From the NCBI RefSeq assembly GCF_014066305.1, contig NW_023501148.1:62001-126000 (forward strand): a stretch of 64,000 nucleotides of DNA, written 5' to 3'. This DNA is from Letharia columbiana. Its lineage: Eukaryota > Ascomycota > Lecanoromycetes > Lecanorales > Parmeliaceae. A model generated the notes under the pieces. The model saw only the letters and a program-made list of their open reading frames with translations. It did not search any database and was not told where the DNA came from. Shown here one piece after another: positions 49,890 through 62,150 of this stretch (the stretch's first letter is position 1; every line of letters starts with the position of its first letter). A program made the position numbers and the translations under genes.

Positions 49890-52243
49890 TATTTTTTAAT
49901 ATAATATTAATTATAAAAGATAAATTTAAAAATATAAATAAATTTAAAAATATGAATTTAAAGAAGTAGAAAAAGATATTATAAGATATTAAAAATATAT
50001 ATTTTTATAAATAATAAAATTAAATATATGATAATATTATTAGATATTAATATATATAGTTTTTTTATTTAATATTTTAAAGAAAAAGTATATATCTATA
50101 TTAGCTATATAATTAAATATAAATAATTAAAAATAAAAAAGTATTATTAATAATATAATAATAAGAGTATAATTTTATAATAAAAAGATTTAATAAAGAA
50201 GAAAATATTAAATAATTCTATTTATCTTATAATTTAAAAAAAAAATAAGATATATATATATTATTAAATAATAATTTAAAATTTTTAATTAGATTATTTA
50301 ATATAATTAAATAATCTTATAAATAAAAATTATTTTTTATTTTTATAATAATTTAAAGTTTTTAATAGAGAGTTTATTAATTTTTATAAATAAAAATAAT
50401 ATATATTAATTTTTATAATTATAAATTTTATTATATAATTAAAATATAGAAATATAGAAATTTTATAATATAAAACCATTTTTTTAAAATTAATTATAAA
50501 ATATATTAATTATTATTATTTCTTATATATATAAAAATTTTAATTTTTAACTTTTAAAATTAGAAAAATATATAATTATATATAAATAAACTTTATATTA
50601 ATTTTTTTTTATTTATTACTCTTCTTTTAATAAAAGTATATTAAAAATTATCTAGATTAATTAATTAAAATTTAATTTATTATCTCTATATCTTTTTTTT
50701 AATAAAATTAAATATATAATATAAAGTTATATAATAATATAATAATTTAATATAAATAATTATAATTTAAAAATTATAATTATATATAAATAAATAAAAA
50801 TTAAATAAAAATAATAATTAGATTTTTTTTAAATAATAATAAGATTTTTTTTTAAATAATAAATAATAATTATAATAATAAGATTTTAATTTATTTTTTA
50901 TTTTTATTATTAAGATATAAATATTTAGATATAATAATTAAAAAAAGATTATAATAAATTTTACTATTTATTAATTAAAAAGATATTTAAAATTTTATAA
51001 TATAATTTTTTTCTCTTATATTAAACTCTAATTCTTATATTATATATTATACTTTTTATTTAAAATTTAAATTATTTTAATCTCGTCTTAAATTTAAAAT
51101 TTAAATAAAAATTTAAATTATAATATTAAAAAAGATAAAAATATATAATAAATATAAAAGATTTTTTTTAAATAATTATATTAATTAGAAAAGATATTTA
51201 TTATTAAATAAAATAAATATTTATAAATTATAATATAGATATTAAAAAGTTATATAATAAAAATCTCGAATAAAATTTTTTAATATTATTATTAATTTTA
51301 TAATTATTAAATAATATAATAGCTTAAATTTATATATTTTAATAATATATTTTTTAAGAGATAATAAATTAGTTAATATTATTAAAAAAATATTAATTAA
51401 TACTCTTTATATATAAAATTAATAAAGAATTAAAAAAAATCTAATTAATAATAAAAGAGCTATTATCTACTTTTAATTAATTAATTAATTATTATTAAAA
51501 TCTTATTAAGATTTATAATATTCGTCTTTAAAGTTTTAGAGTTAATAATTTTTTTTTAAAATAATTAAGAGATAGTAAATTTATTAATAAATTATTTAAT
51601 AATTCTTTATTATTATTCTTCTTATTCTTTATAAAAATTATATTTTATCTTTAATAATAGCGAAGTAATAATTTTATATTATTAATTTTATATTATTTAT
51701 ATTATCTATCTTATAAACCTCTTTAATATTTCTATTAAAAATTATAATTAATTTTAAAATATAATTCTTTTTAATTATAATATCTTTTTTATATAATAAA
51801 TATTTTTTATTTATAAATATATTTAAAAATAAGTAATACTTCTTAATTAAGATTTATATTTATATCTTTATAAATATTATTAAATAAAAATTTATTTAAT
51901 TTATTTAAAGATATAAATTTATTAAATATTTTCTTTTTTAATTTTTTTTTTTTTTTTTTTTATTAATTTTAATATTTTTATTAAATTTACACTTATCTTT
52001 CTTTTTTCTCTTTTTTAATTTATTAATTTTTTCTTTTTTAATTTTATAAATAATATTTTAAATTTCTATTATTATATTAAAGTCTTATTTTTAATTTAAT
52101 TTATAATACTTTAAAGTCTAAAAATTTAAGATCTTATTTTTTACTTTTAATATATATATATAATTAATATTATTATTTAAAAGTCTTTATTAAAATAATT
52201 ATTATAATATCTTAAATAATTCTTTATTTATTTATATTATATA
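49890..52243. other. AT-rich spacer, no gene seen
   Basis: About 2.35 kb with poly-T runs (51940-51960) and stops in all frames. No motif or repeat recognised. Confidence 0.5.
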
Positions 52244-52657
52244 CGAGTAAAGATCTATAAATTAAATTTATAATCATTTTTTTTAATTAGAGCTATCGAG
52301 TAAATTTTGATAAGCGAACTTTAGTAAGTAATATCTGAATTTCTTACGCTTTAATAATTATAAGACTAAATTTAGAAACTCTTTTTTCATTTAAAAGCTT
52401 ATATTTCGTTCTATAATTTAAAAGAAAATCCTCGAAATTTTAATAGAAAATAAAAAAGTTATTTTATATATTAATAACGTATAACTAATTTTTAATAAGA
52501 AGACGTAAGAAGACGAGATTTTAATAATTACGAATGCTAATTTATTTACTCGCGATATCTAATCGAAAAGCGTAGATCTATCGAATTAATAATTAGCTAT
52601 ATATATAAATTTAAGATCTTTAAGCTTAGCTCTATTTTATTCTATTATATATACTAA
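52244..52657 (+). mobile_element. H26: short Helitron-like element (HA)
   Basis: 414 bp, CGAGTAAAG (after A) to TATATACTAA (before T). It has the subtype 3' region gcgtagatctatcg shared with H10 and H29. One internal unit. Confidence 0.8.
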
Positions 52658-53208
52658 TATTTTTTAATTTTTAATATTAATTTTTAATCTTTATAAATAA
52701 AGATCTTAATATATTTATTTTTATAATTTTTATATTAGAAGCGCGAATAATTCGAAAAAAAAAATTAATTTTTTTTTAATTATCTTTTTATAACTAAGAG
52801 ATTATAATTTTTTTTTTAATTTAAAATTTTAATATAAAGATTAAATAAATAATTATCTAACTAATTATTTATATTATTAAGAAAATTATTAAAATTTATA
52901 TTATTTTTTAAATAAATTAATTTAATATATAGATTAATATTATTATTTCTATATAATAATAATATAATAAAATAGTTATTAGAATTAATATTTATTAATA
53001 ATATATTATTATTAAATTAAATTAAAATAAATAAGATAAAATATTTATAATATAAAATATTAATAATAATAAAGATTTAATTTATAATAAAATATTAAAA
53101 AAAGAGAGAATTTTTATTTATAATTTTAATATTTTAAAATCTATATAGCGTTATATTAGCGAAGTTTATTAAATTAAATTTATTATATTATATTATATTA
53201 TATAATAA
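52658..53208. other. AT-rich spacer, no gene seen
   Basis: About 550 bp between two same-orientation H copies. Nothing recognised. Confidence 0.5.
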
Positions 53209-53608
53209 TAAGTAAAGGCCTATGAATTAAATTCATGGAGTTGGATTTTTCATTTTTCTAAGTTAAATGGAATTTTAGCCCTAGCCCTAAGTCAAATCGA
53301 ACTCTAATCGCTTGCTGTGCGTTTTTAACCTACTTCCATCACTATAAAATTAATTTAATCTATGTGATATATAGATATATATATACGGAGAGAGGCGCGC
53401 TAAGGCTTAATTAGGAAGGTATATTAAGTATAGAGGATTAATTCGTAATAATTGCCTATAAAAAACAGAGAAAGGCTATGTTCTTATGGTAAGAAGTATC
53501 GAAATACCGGAAAGAAATGGAGATAACATGCCAATTAGTGGTGTGAATTCCACATTATCTCCTGCCGCAGTGAAATCATTTAAATAATGAAATAGCTGTT
53601 AGAGTAAG

Positions 53609-53652
53609 ACATCGGACGGTTCCAATTTGTCCAAATATGCATCGTCCGATGT
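53609..53652. repeat. HB hairpin, 10 bp stem
   Basis: ACATCGGACG at 53609-53618 and CGTCCGATGT at 53643-53652, with a 24-base loop, at the same place as in H8 and H18. Confidence 0.85.
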
Positions 53653-53759
53653 TTCTCCTGCAGAGGCCGTAGTGATGTATCATATTAATGCAGTGGGGAT
53701 GACGGCCAAGTTACAGTGGTGTTCTTCGCTTACTGAGTGATGATTTAATGTGGAATCGT

Positions 53760-55610
53760 GGAGAGTATGTAACGTGGGATCTTGGAGAGCTGAGCCGTGT
53801 TCTTGGTGCTGGGGGCCTTGTTGCCGCTTGGTTTCTCCGCAGTGTTCTCCATAGTGTTCTCCGTATTTATCTATTGTAGTTTCTTCTCTTACCCCTTAAT
53901 GTAGTGGGGATAACAGGCTAAGTTACAGTGGTATTCTCCGCTTGCTAAGTAATGATTTAATATAGAATCTTAGAGAGCTAAGCCGTGTTCTTAACGATGA
54001 TAGCCTTATTGCCGCTTAGTTTCTCCGTAGTATTCTCCGCATTTACCTATTATAGTTTCTTCTCTTACTTCTTCTCTTATAGAGTATTAGACTAAGTAGC
54101 TAACTAAGTAGCTAACTAAGTAAATAACTAATATAACGTGGGATCTTAAAGAGCTAAGCCGTATTCTTAACGATGATAGCCTTATTACCGCTTAATTTCT
54201 CCGTAGTATTCTCCGTATTTGCCTATTATAATTCCTTCTCTTACTTTTTCTTTTATAAAATATTAGACTAAGTAGCTAGCTAAGTAGTTAACTAAGTAAA
54301 TAACTAAGTAATTAACTAATAACGCTTACTAAGTAATAATTTAATATAGAATTATAGAGAGTATATAACGTGAGATCTTAAAGAGCTAAGCCGTATTCTT
54401 AACGATAATAGTCTTATTACCGCTTAATTTCTCCGTAGTATTCTTCGTAGTATTCTCCGTAGTATTCTCCGCATTAGCCTATTATAATTCCTTCTCTTAC
54501 TTCTTCTCTTATAGAGTATTAAATTAAGTAACTAGCTAAGTAGCTAGCTAAGTAGCTAACTAAGTAACTAATTAATAACGCTTATTAAGTAATAATTTAA
54601 TATAAAATCGTAGAGAGTATATAATATAGAATCTTAGAGAGCTAAGTCGTATTCTTAGCGATAGTAGCCTTATTACCGCTTAGTTTCTCCGTAGTATTCT
54701 TTATAGTATTCTCCGCATTTACCTATTATAGTTCCTTCTCTTACTTCTTCTCTTATAGAGTATTAGACTAAGTAACTAGCTGAGTAGCTAACTAAGTAAA
54801 TAACTAATATAACGTGGAATCTTGAAGAGCTAAGCCGTATTCTTAACGATAATAGCCTTATTATTACTTAATTTCTCCGTAATATTCTCCGCATTTATCT
54901 ATTATAATTTCTCCTCTTACTCCTCAATATAGTAGAGATAATAGACTAAGTTATAATAGTATTCTCCGCTTACTAAGTAATAATTTAATATAGAATCGTA
55001 GAGAGTATATAACGTGGGATCTTGAAGAGCTAAGCCGTGTTCTTAACGATAATAGTCTTATTACCGCTTAGTTTCTCCGTAATATTCTCTATAATATTCT
55101 TTATAGTATTCTTCGTATTTATCTATTATAATTTCTTCTTTTACTTCTTAATATAGTAGAGATAATAGATTAAATTATAATAATATTCTTCGCTTACTAA
55201 GTAATAATTTAATATAAAATTATAAAGAGTATATAACGTGGGATCTTAGAGAGTTAAGCCGTATTCTTAGTATTAAAAGCTTTATTACCGCTTAATTTCT
55301 CCGTAGTATTCTCCGCATTTACCTATTATAGTTTCTTCTCTTACTTCTTCTCTTATAGAGTATTAGATTAAGTAATTAACTAAGTAGCTAATTAAGTAGA
55401 TAACTAATATAACGTAAGATCTTAGAGAGCTAAGCCGTATTCTTAACGATAATAGCCTTATTATCGCTTAGTTTCTTCGTAGTATTCTTCGCATTTATCT
55501 ATTATAGTTTCTTCTTTTACTTCTTCTTTTATAGAGTATTAGATTAAGTAGCTAGCTAAATAGCTAACTAAGTAAATAACTAAGTAACTAGCTAACGATG
55601 TGGGCTATCG
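53760..55610 (+). repeat. HB tandem array, about nine units
   Basis: The block aacgtgggatctt and its mutated forms recur at about 53772, 54134, 54366, 54630, 54811, 55010, 55234 and 55410, with a further degenerate copy near 53968. Each is followed by agccgtattcttaacgat, the ccgcttagtttctccg block, a tctccg minisatellite and often a ladder of ctaactaagtag repeats. Unit length varies by about 170-260 bp depending on the ladder. Confidence 0.8.
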
Positions 55611-56314
55611 AAAGAGTTATTATTAAAGAAGTCTGATAGTAAGTCTCGTAATAGAGGGTCTTCTATATCGTCTTCCTCTCGTTTAGAAGCTTCTTCTTAA
55701 CGATATTCAGGATCTAACACGCGTTGAGAGACTTTAAAACAGAATAATATAAAACGGATTAAGAAGAAAGACGCGTCTTAAAAGATAGTATCGCCTAAGA
55801 GCGTTAGTAAGGGCTCTAAGAGGCGGGTAAAGGGGTATATATACCTTAGACGTTAAGTAACCTTTAGGCGAGGGGTATCGAAGACGATTATATTTATATT
55901 AATAGAATTAATAGAATTAATAGAATAGTAAAAGAAGAATAATTATATAAATAGTTAAAAGAATTATTATTCGATCTCGAATACGTCTAATATAACTACT
56001 ATAACTATTATATTTAAATATTCATTTAATTTACTAATAATAGGCTAAACTTTATTATTTTTACAGCGTTAGAAAGCGTAAAGCGAGCTCTACAATTTAA
56101 GGAATTATAAAGTAACTATATATATCATAGGCTAAGTACTTTAAAGTGTAAAACTTCTATATACAAATTTTTAATAAGGAAGGCGCGAAAGAGCTATCGG
56201 ACTAATTTAGCCGGTTTAATTAAAGAGCGTAGCGAACTTAAATTAATAATTAACTGTATATATAAATTTAAGATTTTCAAGCTTAGCTCTACCTTATTCT
56301 TTTATATATACTAA

Positions 56315-57579
56315 TTTTAATTTTAATTTTAATTATATTAATTAATTTTAAAAAAATTAATCTTTTAATAATTATATTAACTCTTTTATAATTTATTAAT
56401 TTACTTCTTAGATTATTATATTAAATAAACTTATTTAAAATAATAATCTATTAATATATTAATTAATTCTTATTCTTTATAAATAATAATAAAAATCTTT
56501 TATATATTATTTTATTTAATTAATTTTATATCTCGACTTTAAAATTAAATATCTTTATTATCTAACTTTTTTTATTTATTATATCTTTTAAATTTTATCT
56601 TTTCTATTTTATTATTTTAATTTTAAAATTAAATATCTTTACTATCTAATTCTCTTATTTACTATATTTTTTAATTTCTATCTTTTCTATCTTATTATCT
56701 TTATTATTTAAAATATTATTAATATTATTTTAAAAAAAAGTAAAGTTATTAAAATAAAAGACTTTAGCGTTAAAATAAGAGATTTTAAAATTTAATAAAA
56801 AATAATAAGATTAAAGTTAAAAAATATTTAAAAAAATATTTTGAAATTAAATAAAATTTAATAAAAGATTTTAATATTTAAAAAAAATATTATTATTATA
56901 GAATATTATAATATAAAAGAATATAAAAAAAATTAATTAATTAAAAAATTAAAATAATTAATTTAAATATTAACGCTTAAATAAAATAATTTATAATTTT
57001 AAAAAAATATTTTAAAAAAAAGTAAGTAAGAGAATTATTTAATTAATAATTATTATATTTATTAGATTATATTAAATAAAATAAATTTTAAATTTTTTTT
57101 TAAATTTTTTAAATTTTAAATTATTCTTTATAATATAAGTTATTTTATTTTTTATTTTATTCTACTTTATAATTTATTTTTATTATAATATTTATTTTTA
57201 TATAATTAAAATAACGATTTTTATTATCTCTAAAATCGAAATATTTAAAAAAAAAAATTTAAAAAAATTTAATTATATTTAATAGATTTTTTAATATAAA
57301 TAAATTTTATTTATACTTTTATAGATATAATTAATTTAAAAATATAAAATAAAGATAAAATTTACTATATATTTAAAATTTTAAATAAAAAAATATTTTT
57401 TATATAATAAAGAAATATTAAATAATATATAAATTATTTAAATAAAGATAATTTAAATTTCTTTTATAAAGAATTTTTAAATTTATAATTATATAAAATT
57501 ATTATATTAAGATTATATAAAAATTAAAAAGAAATTAAAAATAATATATTAAAGATGTTAATATATTATTTAATATCTA
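56315..57579. other. AT-rich spacer, no gene seen
   Basis: About 1.27 kb. A block around 56530-56600 (aaaattaaatatcttt...atctaactttttttattta) is repeated at 56625-56690, a two-copy direct repeat of roughly 95 bp. Nothing else recognised. Confidence 0.5.
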
Positions 57580-58082
57580 TTAGTATATATAATAGAATAA
57601 GATAGAGTTAAACTAGAAAATCTTAAATTTATATATATAGCCAATTATTAATTCATTAGGTCTACGCTTTTTAATTAGATACCGCGGGTAAATAAATTAG
57701 CGTCCGTAATTATTAAAAAATGCACTTTCCGAATTTTTAAGAATTTTGAAATTTGGTCTTATAATTATTAAAGCGCAAGGAATTCAAATATCGCTCACCA
57801 AAGTCCGCTCACCAAAATCCGCTCGACAGGAAAAAAACAGGTGTACATTATTTGATTTTAGAATAACTTTTTTGTTTTCTATTAAAATTTTAGAATTTTT
57901 GGTTTAAACTATAGAGTATAATGTGGGCTTTTAGATAAAAAGAGAATTACTAAATTTAGTCTTATAGATATTTAAAGGTAAGGAATTCAGATATCGCTTA
58001 CTAAAGATCGCTTACCAAAATTTACTCGACAGCCCCGATTAAAAAAAAATGATTATGAATTTAATTCATAGGCCTTTACTCG
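57580..58082 (-). mobile_element. H28: HA element, little mutated
   Basis: 503 bp, TTAGTATATATA (after A) to CTTTACTCG (before T). It retains many CA/TG words (aaatgcactttccg, cgctcaccaaagtccgc, aacaggtgtacatt), so it is the best reference for the HA interior, although part of the first internal unit is deleted. Non-coding. Confidence 0.85.
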
Positions 58083-58419
58083 TTAATAAATAATAAAATA
58101 ATAATTTTTTAAATTATTTATAAATAAAGTAGTATTTAAAATTAATAATATTAAAAGAATTAAAAATTTTAAAAAAATAAAAACATTATTAATAAAGTAT
58201 AAATAATAATACTTAAAAAGATAATTAAAATTATATTAATTAAGTATAAAATAAATATTTAATTTTAAAAATTAATAATAATATATAATTTTAATATATT
58301 AAGATAATTAATATAATTAATTTATTTCAATTATTATATATTTATAATTTTTATTTTATTATATTAATATTATTAAATTATAAAGATTATATTTTTATTT
58401 TTATTTTATTTTAAAATTA
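58083..58419. other. Spacer between convergent H28 and H29
   Basis: About 340 bp, A+T-rich, no feature. Confidence 0.5.
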
Positions 58420-59025
58420 CGAGTAAAGGCTTATAAATTAAATTTATAATCATTTTTTTTAATTAGAGCTATCGAGTAAATTTAATAAGCGAACTTTTAA
58501 TAGACGATATTTAAATTCGTTATCTTTAAATATCTATAAGATTAAATTTAGTAATTCTTCTTTTATCTGAAAGCCTATATATCGTTCTATAATTTAAAAA
58601 AAGTTCTTAAAATTTTAATAGAAAATAAAAAAGTTATTCTAAAATTAAATAATATATATCTATTTTTTAATTAGGGCTATTCGGCTGTCCGCGATCTTTA
58701 GTAAGCGAACTTTAATAAGCGATATTTGAATTCCTTACGCTTTAATAATTATAAGACTAAGATTTATAAATCTTAAAAATTCGAAAAGTATAAATAGCGC
58801 TTTAAAATTAAAAAAAAAAAAAAGTTATTCTATATATTAATAATATACATATATTTTCTTAATAAGAGAGACGCGAGAGAGCGAGATTTTAATAGTTATA
58901 AATGTTAATTTATTTACTCGCGATATCTAATTAAAAAGCGTAGATCTAATAAATTAATAATTAGCTATATATATAAATTTAAGATTTTCTAATTTAATTC
59001 TATCTTATTCTTTTATATATACTAA
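58420..59025 (+). mobile_element. H29: HA element with two internal units
   Basis: 606 bp, CGAGTAAAGG (after A) to TATATACTAA (before T). Shares subtype features with H28 (gcgtagatctaataaatt; ttatctttaaatatctataag). Non-coding. Confidence 0.85.
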
Positions 59026-60127
59026 TTAAATTTTAATATAATAAAAATAAAAATTCTAATTTAATATTAAAAGATTTATTTTAAATTTTTAAATATCTTT
59101 TTATAAAATAATATTAAATTTATTTTATTTTATAATAATTAATCTTTAAAAAATAAATAGAGCTATTTTACTATTAACGCGTATTTTATTAACCTTAAAT
59201 AAAATCTTTATAAAATTCTTTTAATCTATTAATATATGTCGAATTTTTATATTAATAAAAATATTATTATTATTATATAAAAAAAGCTTAAATTTTATAA
59301 AATTAAAGATTTAATTTTCATAATTACTATTAATAGCGTTTTAAATATTAAGATTATAATTATAAATATAAAAAAATATTTAAATAAAATACTAAGAAAT
59401 ATTATTTTATAAATTAATATTTAGTATAATTTTATTATAATAAAATTTAATTATTTTTTATATCTAGCTTATATTATTTAATTAATAATTAAAAATTTAT
59501 TTAATAAAATTAAATTATTTTAATAAATAAGAAATTTTAGACTATATAAAATAAGAATATAGATTTTAATAAAGTTCGAAAAAAGATAAATCTAAATATT
59601 TTATTAATATTAGCGAAAATAAGATTTCTAATTATTTTTATAATTAATTCTAATTATTAATTAAATACTATATTATAAATTTAAAAGATTACTATTTTTA
59701 TTAACTCTAATTTACTTTAAAAAGAGATTTTTAATAATATTTAGAAGAAAAGAATTATATAAAAAAGATTAAGCTAATTTTTTAATTCTATAATACTTTA
59801 AAAAAATTAATACTTTTAGAATTTTTAAAATATTTAAAATTTTCTAGAATATAAAAATAAGATAAAATTTTATATTATATATACTTATATAATATCGCGA
59901 ATTAAAATTAAATTTAAAAAGTTTTCTATAAATTTAAATACTTTATTTTTAATTTAATAATTTAGAATAATTATAAATTAAATATTTAATTAATATTATT
60001 AATTTTTTTAATTTTTTTATATAGTTAATAAATATAATAAAAAAATTAATTATATATTAAATTTTTTAAATTTATAATAATTTTTTTAATTATTTAAAAA
60101 ATATTAAAAATTAATTTAAAAAAAGTA
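59026..60127. other. AT-rich spacer, no gene seen
   Basis: About 1.1 kb of RIP-type sequence. No motif or repeat recognised. Confidence 0.5.
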
Positions 60128-60277
60128 TTAGTATATATAATAGAATAAGATAGAATTTAATTAGAAAATCTTAAATTTATATATATAGTAAATTATAAAT
60201 TCGAGATTATTACGTCTTTTAACTAGACTAACTAAATTAACTCGCTAGCCCTTTTAAGCTCTCTTATTAAAAATTTA
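60128..60277 (-). mobile_element. H30: 3' end of an HB-type element
   Basis: 150 bp matching the HB 3' end (TTAGTATATATA after A, then gacgtctttt... to ctcttattaaaaattta). The match stops at about 60277, where the MULE-bearing DNA begins. The other end is not in the window. Confidence 0.75.
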
Positions 60278-60288
60278 GAATCTAACTA

Positions 60289-60352
60289 CGTATACACCCC
60301 TTTTTGCTACATATACACCTCTTTCTACTACATATATACCCCCTTTTAGCTA
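60289..60352. repeat. Three 21-22 bp direct repeats
   Basis: CGTATACACCCCTTTTTGCTA, CATATACACCTCTTTCTACTA and a 22 bp variant, CATATATACC...AGCTA, lie head-to-tail just inside the boundary between H30 and the MULE region. They could be subterminal transposase-binding repeats of the MULE element. Confidence 0.8.
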
Positions 60353-60510
60353 AATAGATATAGACTAGTAATACGAGTATACCTCCTAACACTATTCGAC
60401 CTAATATAGTTACCTACAAATTTGAGATACGGTATAAGTCTTATAGAAACTCTAATAATCTTAGTGTCTACTCTCTCCCGCAGGGCATCGCACTTTATCG
60501 CAATTGAAAT

Positions 60511-62150
60511 TTCTATAAACACCAAATCTACTACCAAAGGCATTTCACTCTCCACTCTTCATCCTTTACTATAAATCTAGTTCCGCTATCGTTAAACCTC
60601 ACTACGCCCACTAATACTCTTCTTATCTTATTTATTCAAGAATACGCTCTTAAGTAAAACTACGCCGTCGTTAAGAAACGCTTAAATAAGAATAGAATAA
60701 ATAAAACGAATAAAGTCTAACTACGCTACACCTATAAAGGTAAGATTTATGAATTAATTAGATAGAAGAGAAAGTATAGAATCTTATATCTTAATAATTA
60801 CCCGTTCGAGTATATTTTAAAACTCGATAAGAAGAAAAATACGTGACGCTTAAGGATTAAAGAGAAGTTTTATAATTATAATCTTAGCAAATGAGTAGTC
60901 TATATAATATATCGAAATATTATCTTAATTAGTTAGATAGAAGAGATAATTATTAAAGAGTCGACTAAATATACTATATTAGATAATATTCTATATAATC
61001 TTAATAAAGATTATAAGAAGAACTCGATTTAGAAGCTTAAAGATATCTATAATGCGAAATCGAAAGTCCGTCGTCGAGTATTAAGACCTCTTATACTAAT
61101 ATAAACTCTACTTAAATAGCTATATATATTAGACGAATAATATATTCATTTTCTAAAGAACTCGAGGGATTAAGTTATATACCTCTTCTTTTCGCGAACA
61201 TCTTATTATAAGATACTGAAAGAGAATTAAAAGGTGCTTATTATAAACGTCACGTATAAGATAAATCGATATAAGCTATCTTTACTTATTATTATAGGTA
61301 TTATCGCGCTAAATAATTCTTTCTATACGATCTTCTACTTTCTAGCTATGAAGAAAGATGAGAACTATCTATAGGCGCTATAGTAGTATCGAGATATATA
61401 TATTAAGCTGGATATTCGAGACTCTCTTATTAATATTATTGACCGCTAGAAGTCTCTAATTAATGCTTACGATAAGGTCTATTTAGACTCTATATATATG
61501 CTTTATATCTAGTATATTAATAGAAATATAGTCGTTAAATATAAGCTATTTTTCTATATTAAGAAAGATTGAAATAAGTTCTATATCTATTAATTTCGAG
61601 TTATATACGTAATTACTATAACTACTTTTAAGGCTAAGTAAAAGTTTATTTAGAAGGTTTATAATTATAATAATATCGTAATTTACGTCTATCTAGCTAA
61701 GGAGTAAATTAGTTTATATAAGATTAAATGCGTTTAATACTATACTAACTAATTATCTTATTTCTTTAATATTATAAGCTTTAAAGGCGAAAGTAATAAT
61801 ATAGATCTAAAGAGGAAGCTTAGGTTTTTAACTAATAAGAGATCTTTTCTCTTATTTCTATATAATTATAGATTAATATCGAATAGGAGATTTTAAGACT
61901 ATAACTAAAAATATCGCAAAGCTCCTTTCGATTTAGCGCATTATATATATCGCCGACATTTAGAGTGCAAAATAGATTACATTAATTAATCTTCGAAAGA
62001 AGGTATTTCGCGATATTATTACTTATGTAATATTATTTACCTTATATCGAGTATTAAATTAATATTAGAAGATTATCGATAAAAAGAAGCTAAAAGAATA
62101 TATTAATAGTTTTACTATAATCTTTAGACTATTATATATTTATAGGGTGT
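60511..62150 (+). pseudogene. MULE transposase relic (FAR1-like plus MULE domain)
   Basis: Broken transposase of a Mutator-like DNA transposon. One frame (codons starting at positions such as 60661, 61246, 61441) stays in phase for about 1.5 kb. The N-terminal part at 60640-60760 reads FIQEYALK then YAVVKKRLNKNR, typical of FAR1-type DNA-binding regions of fungal MULEs. The core reads VTYKINRYKLSLLIIIGIIA (61249-61308), then FYFLAMKKDENYL, DR-K-SLINA at 61441-61470 (usually DRE) and YINRN near 61513-61530 (usually WHINRN, Trp now a stop). The many TAA/TAG codons fall at Gln/Trp sites as RIP predicts. The start codon is not identifiable; the nearest in-frame stop upstream is near 60505. No SWIM zinc finger was found. 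Confidence 0.8.

Larger units (their letters stand above)
53209..56314 (+). mobile_element. H27: long Helitron-like element (HB), full length
   Basis: At 3.1 kb the longest H copy, TAAGTAAAGGCC (after A) to TATATACTAA (before T). In order: left segment with cgcttgctgtgcg (53309), hairpin at 53609-53652, a tandem array of about nine units (53760-55610), a segment with single-copy ttcctctcgtttagaagc (55667), 9 bp tagaattaa repeats near 55910, and the conserved right half (55980-56314). The left 750 bp is hardly mutated, whereas the array and right half are strongly RIP-mutated. Non-coding. Confidence 0.85.

Noticed and set aside
60346..60555. 69-codon minus-strand open frame
   Set aside because: Antisense to the 5' region of the MULE relic; no recognisable motif and no initiation context.
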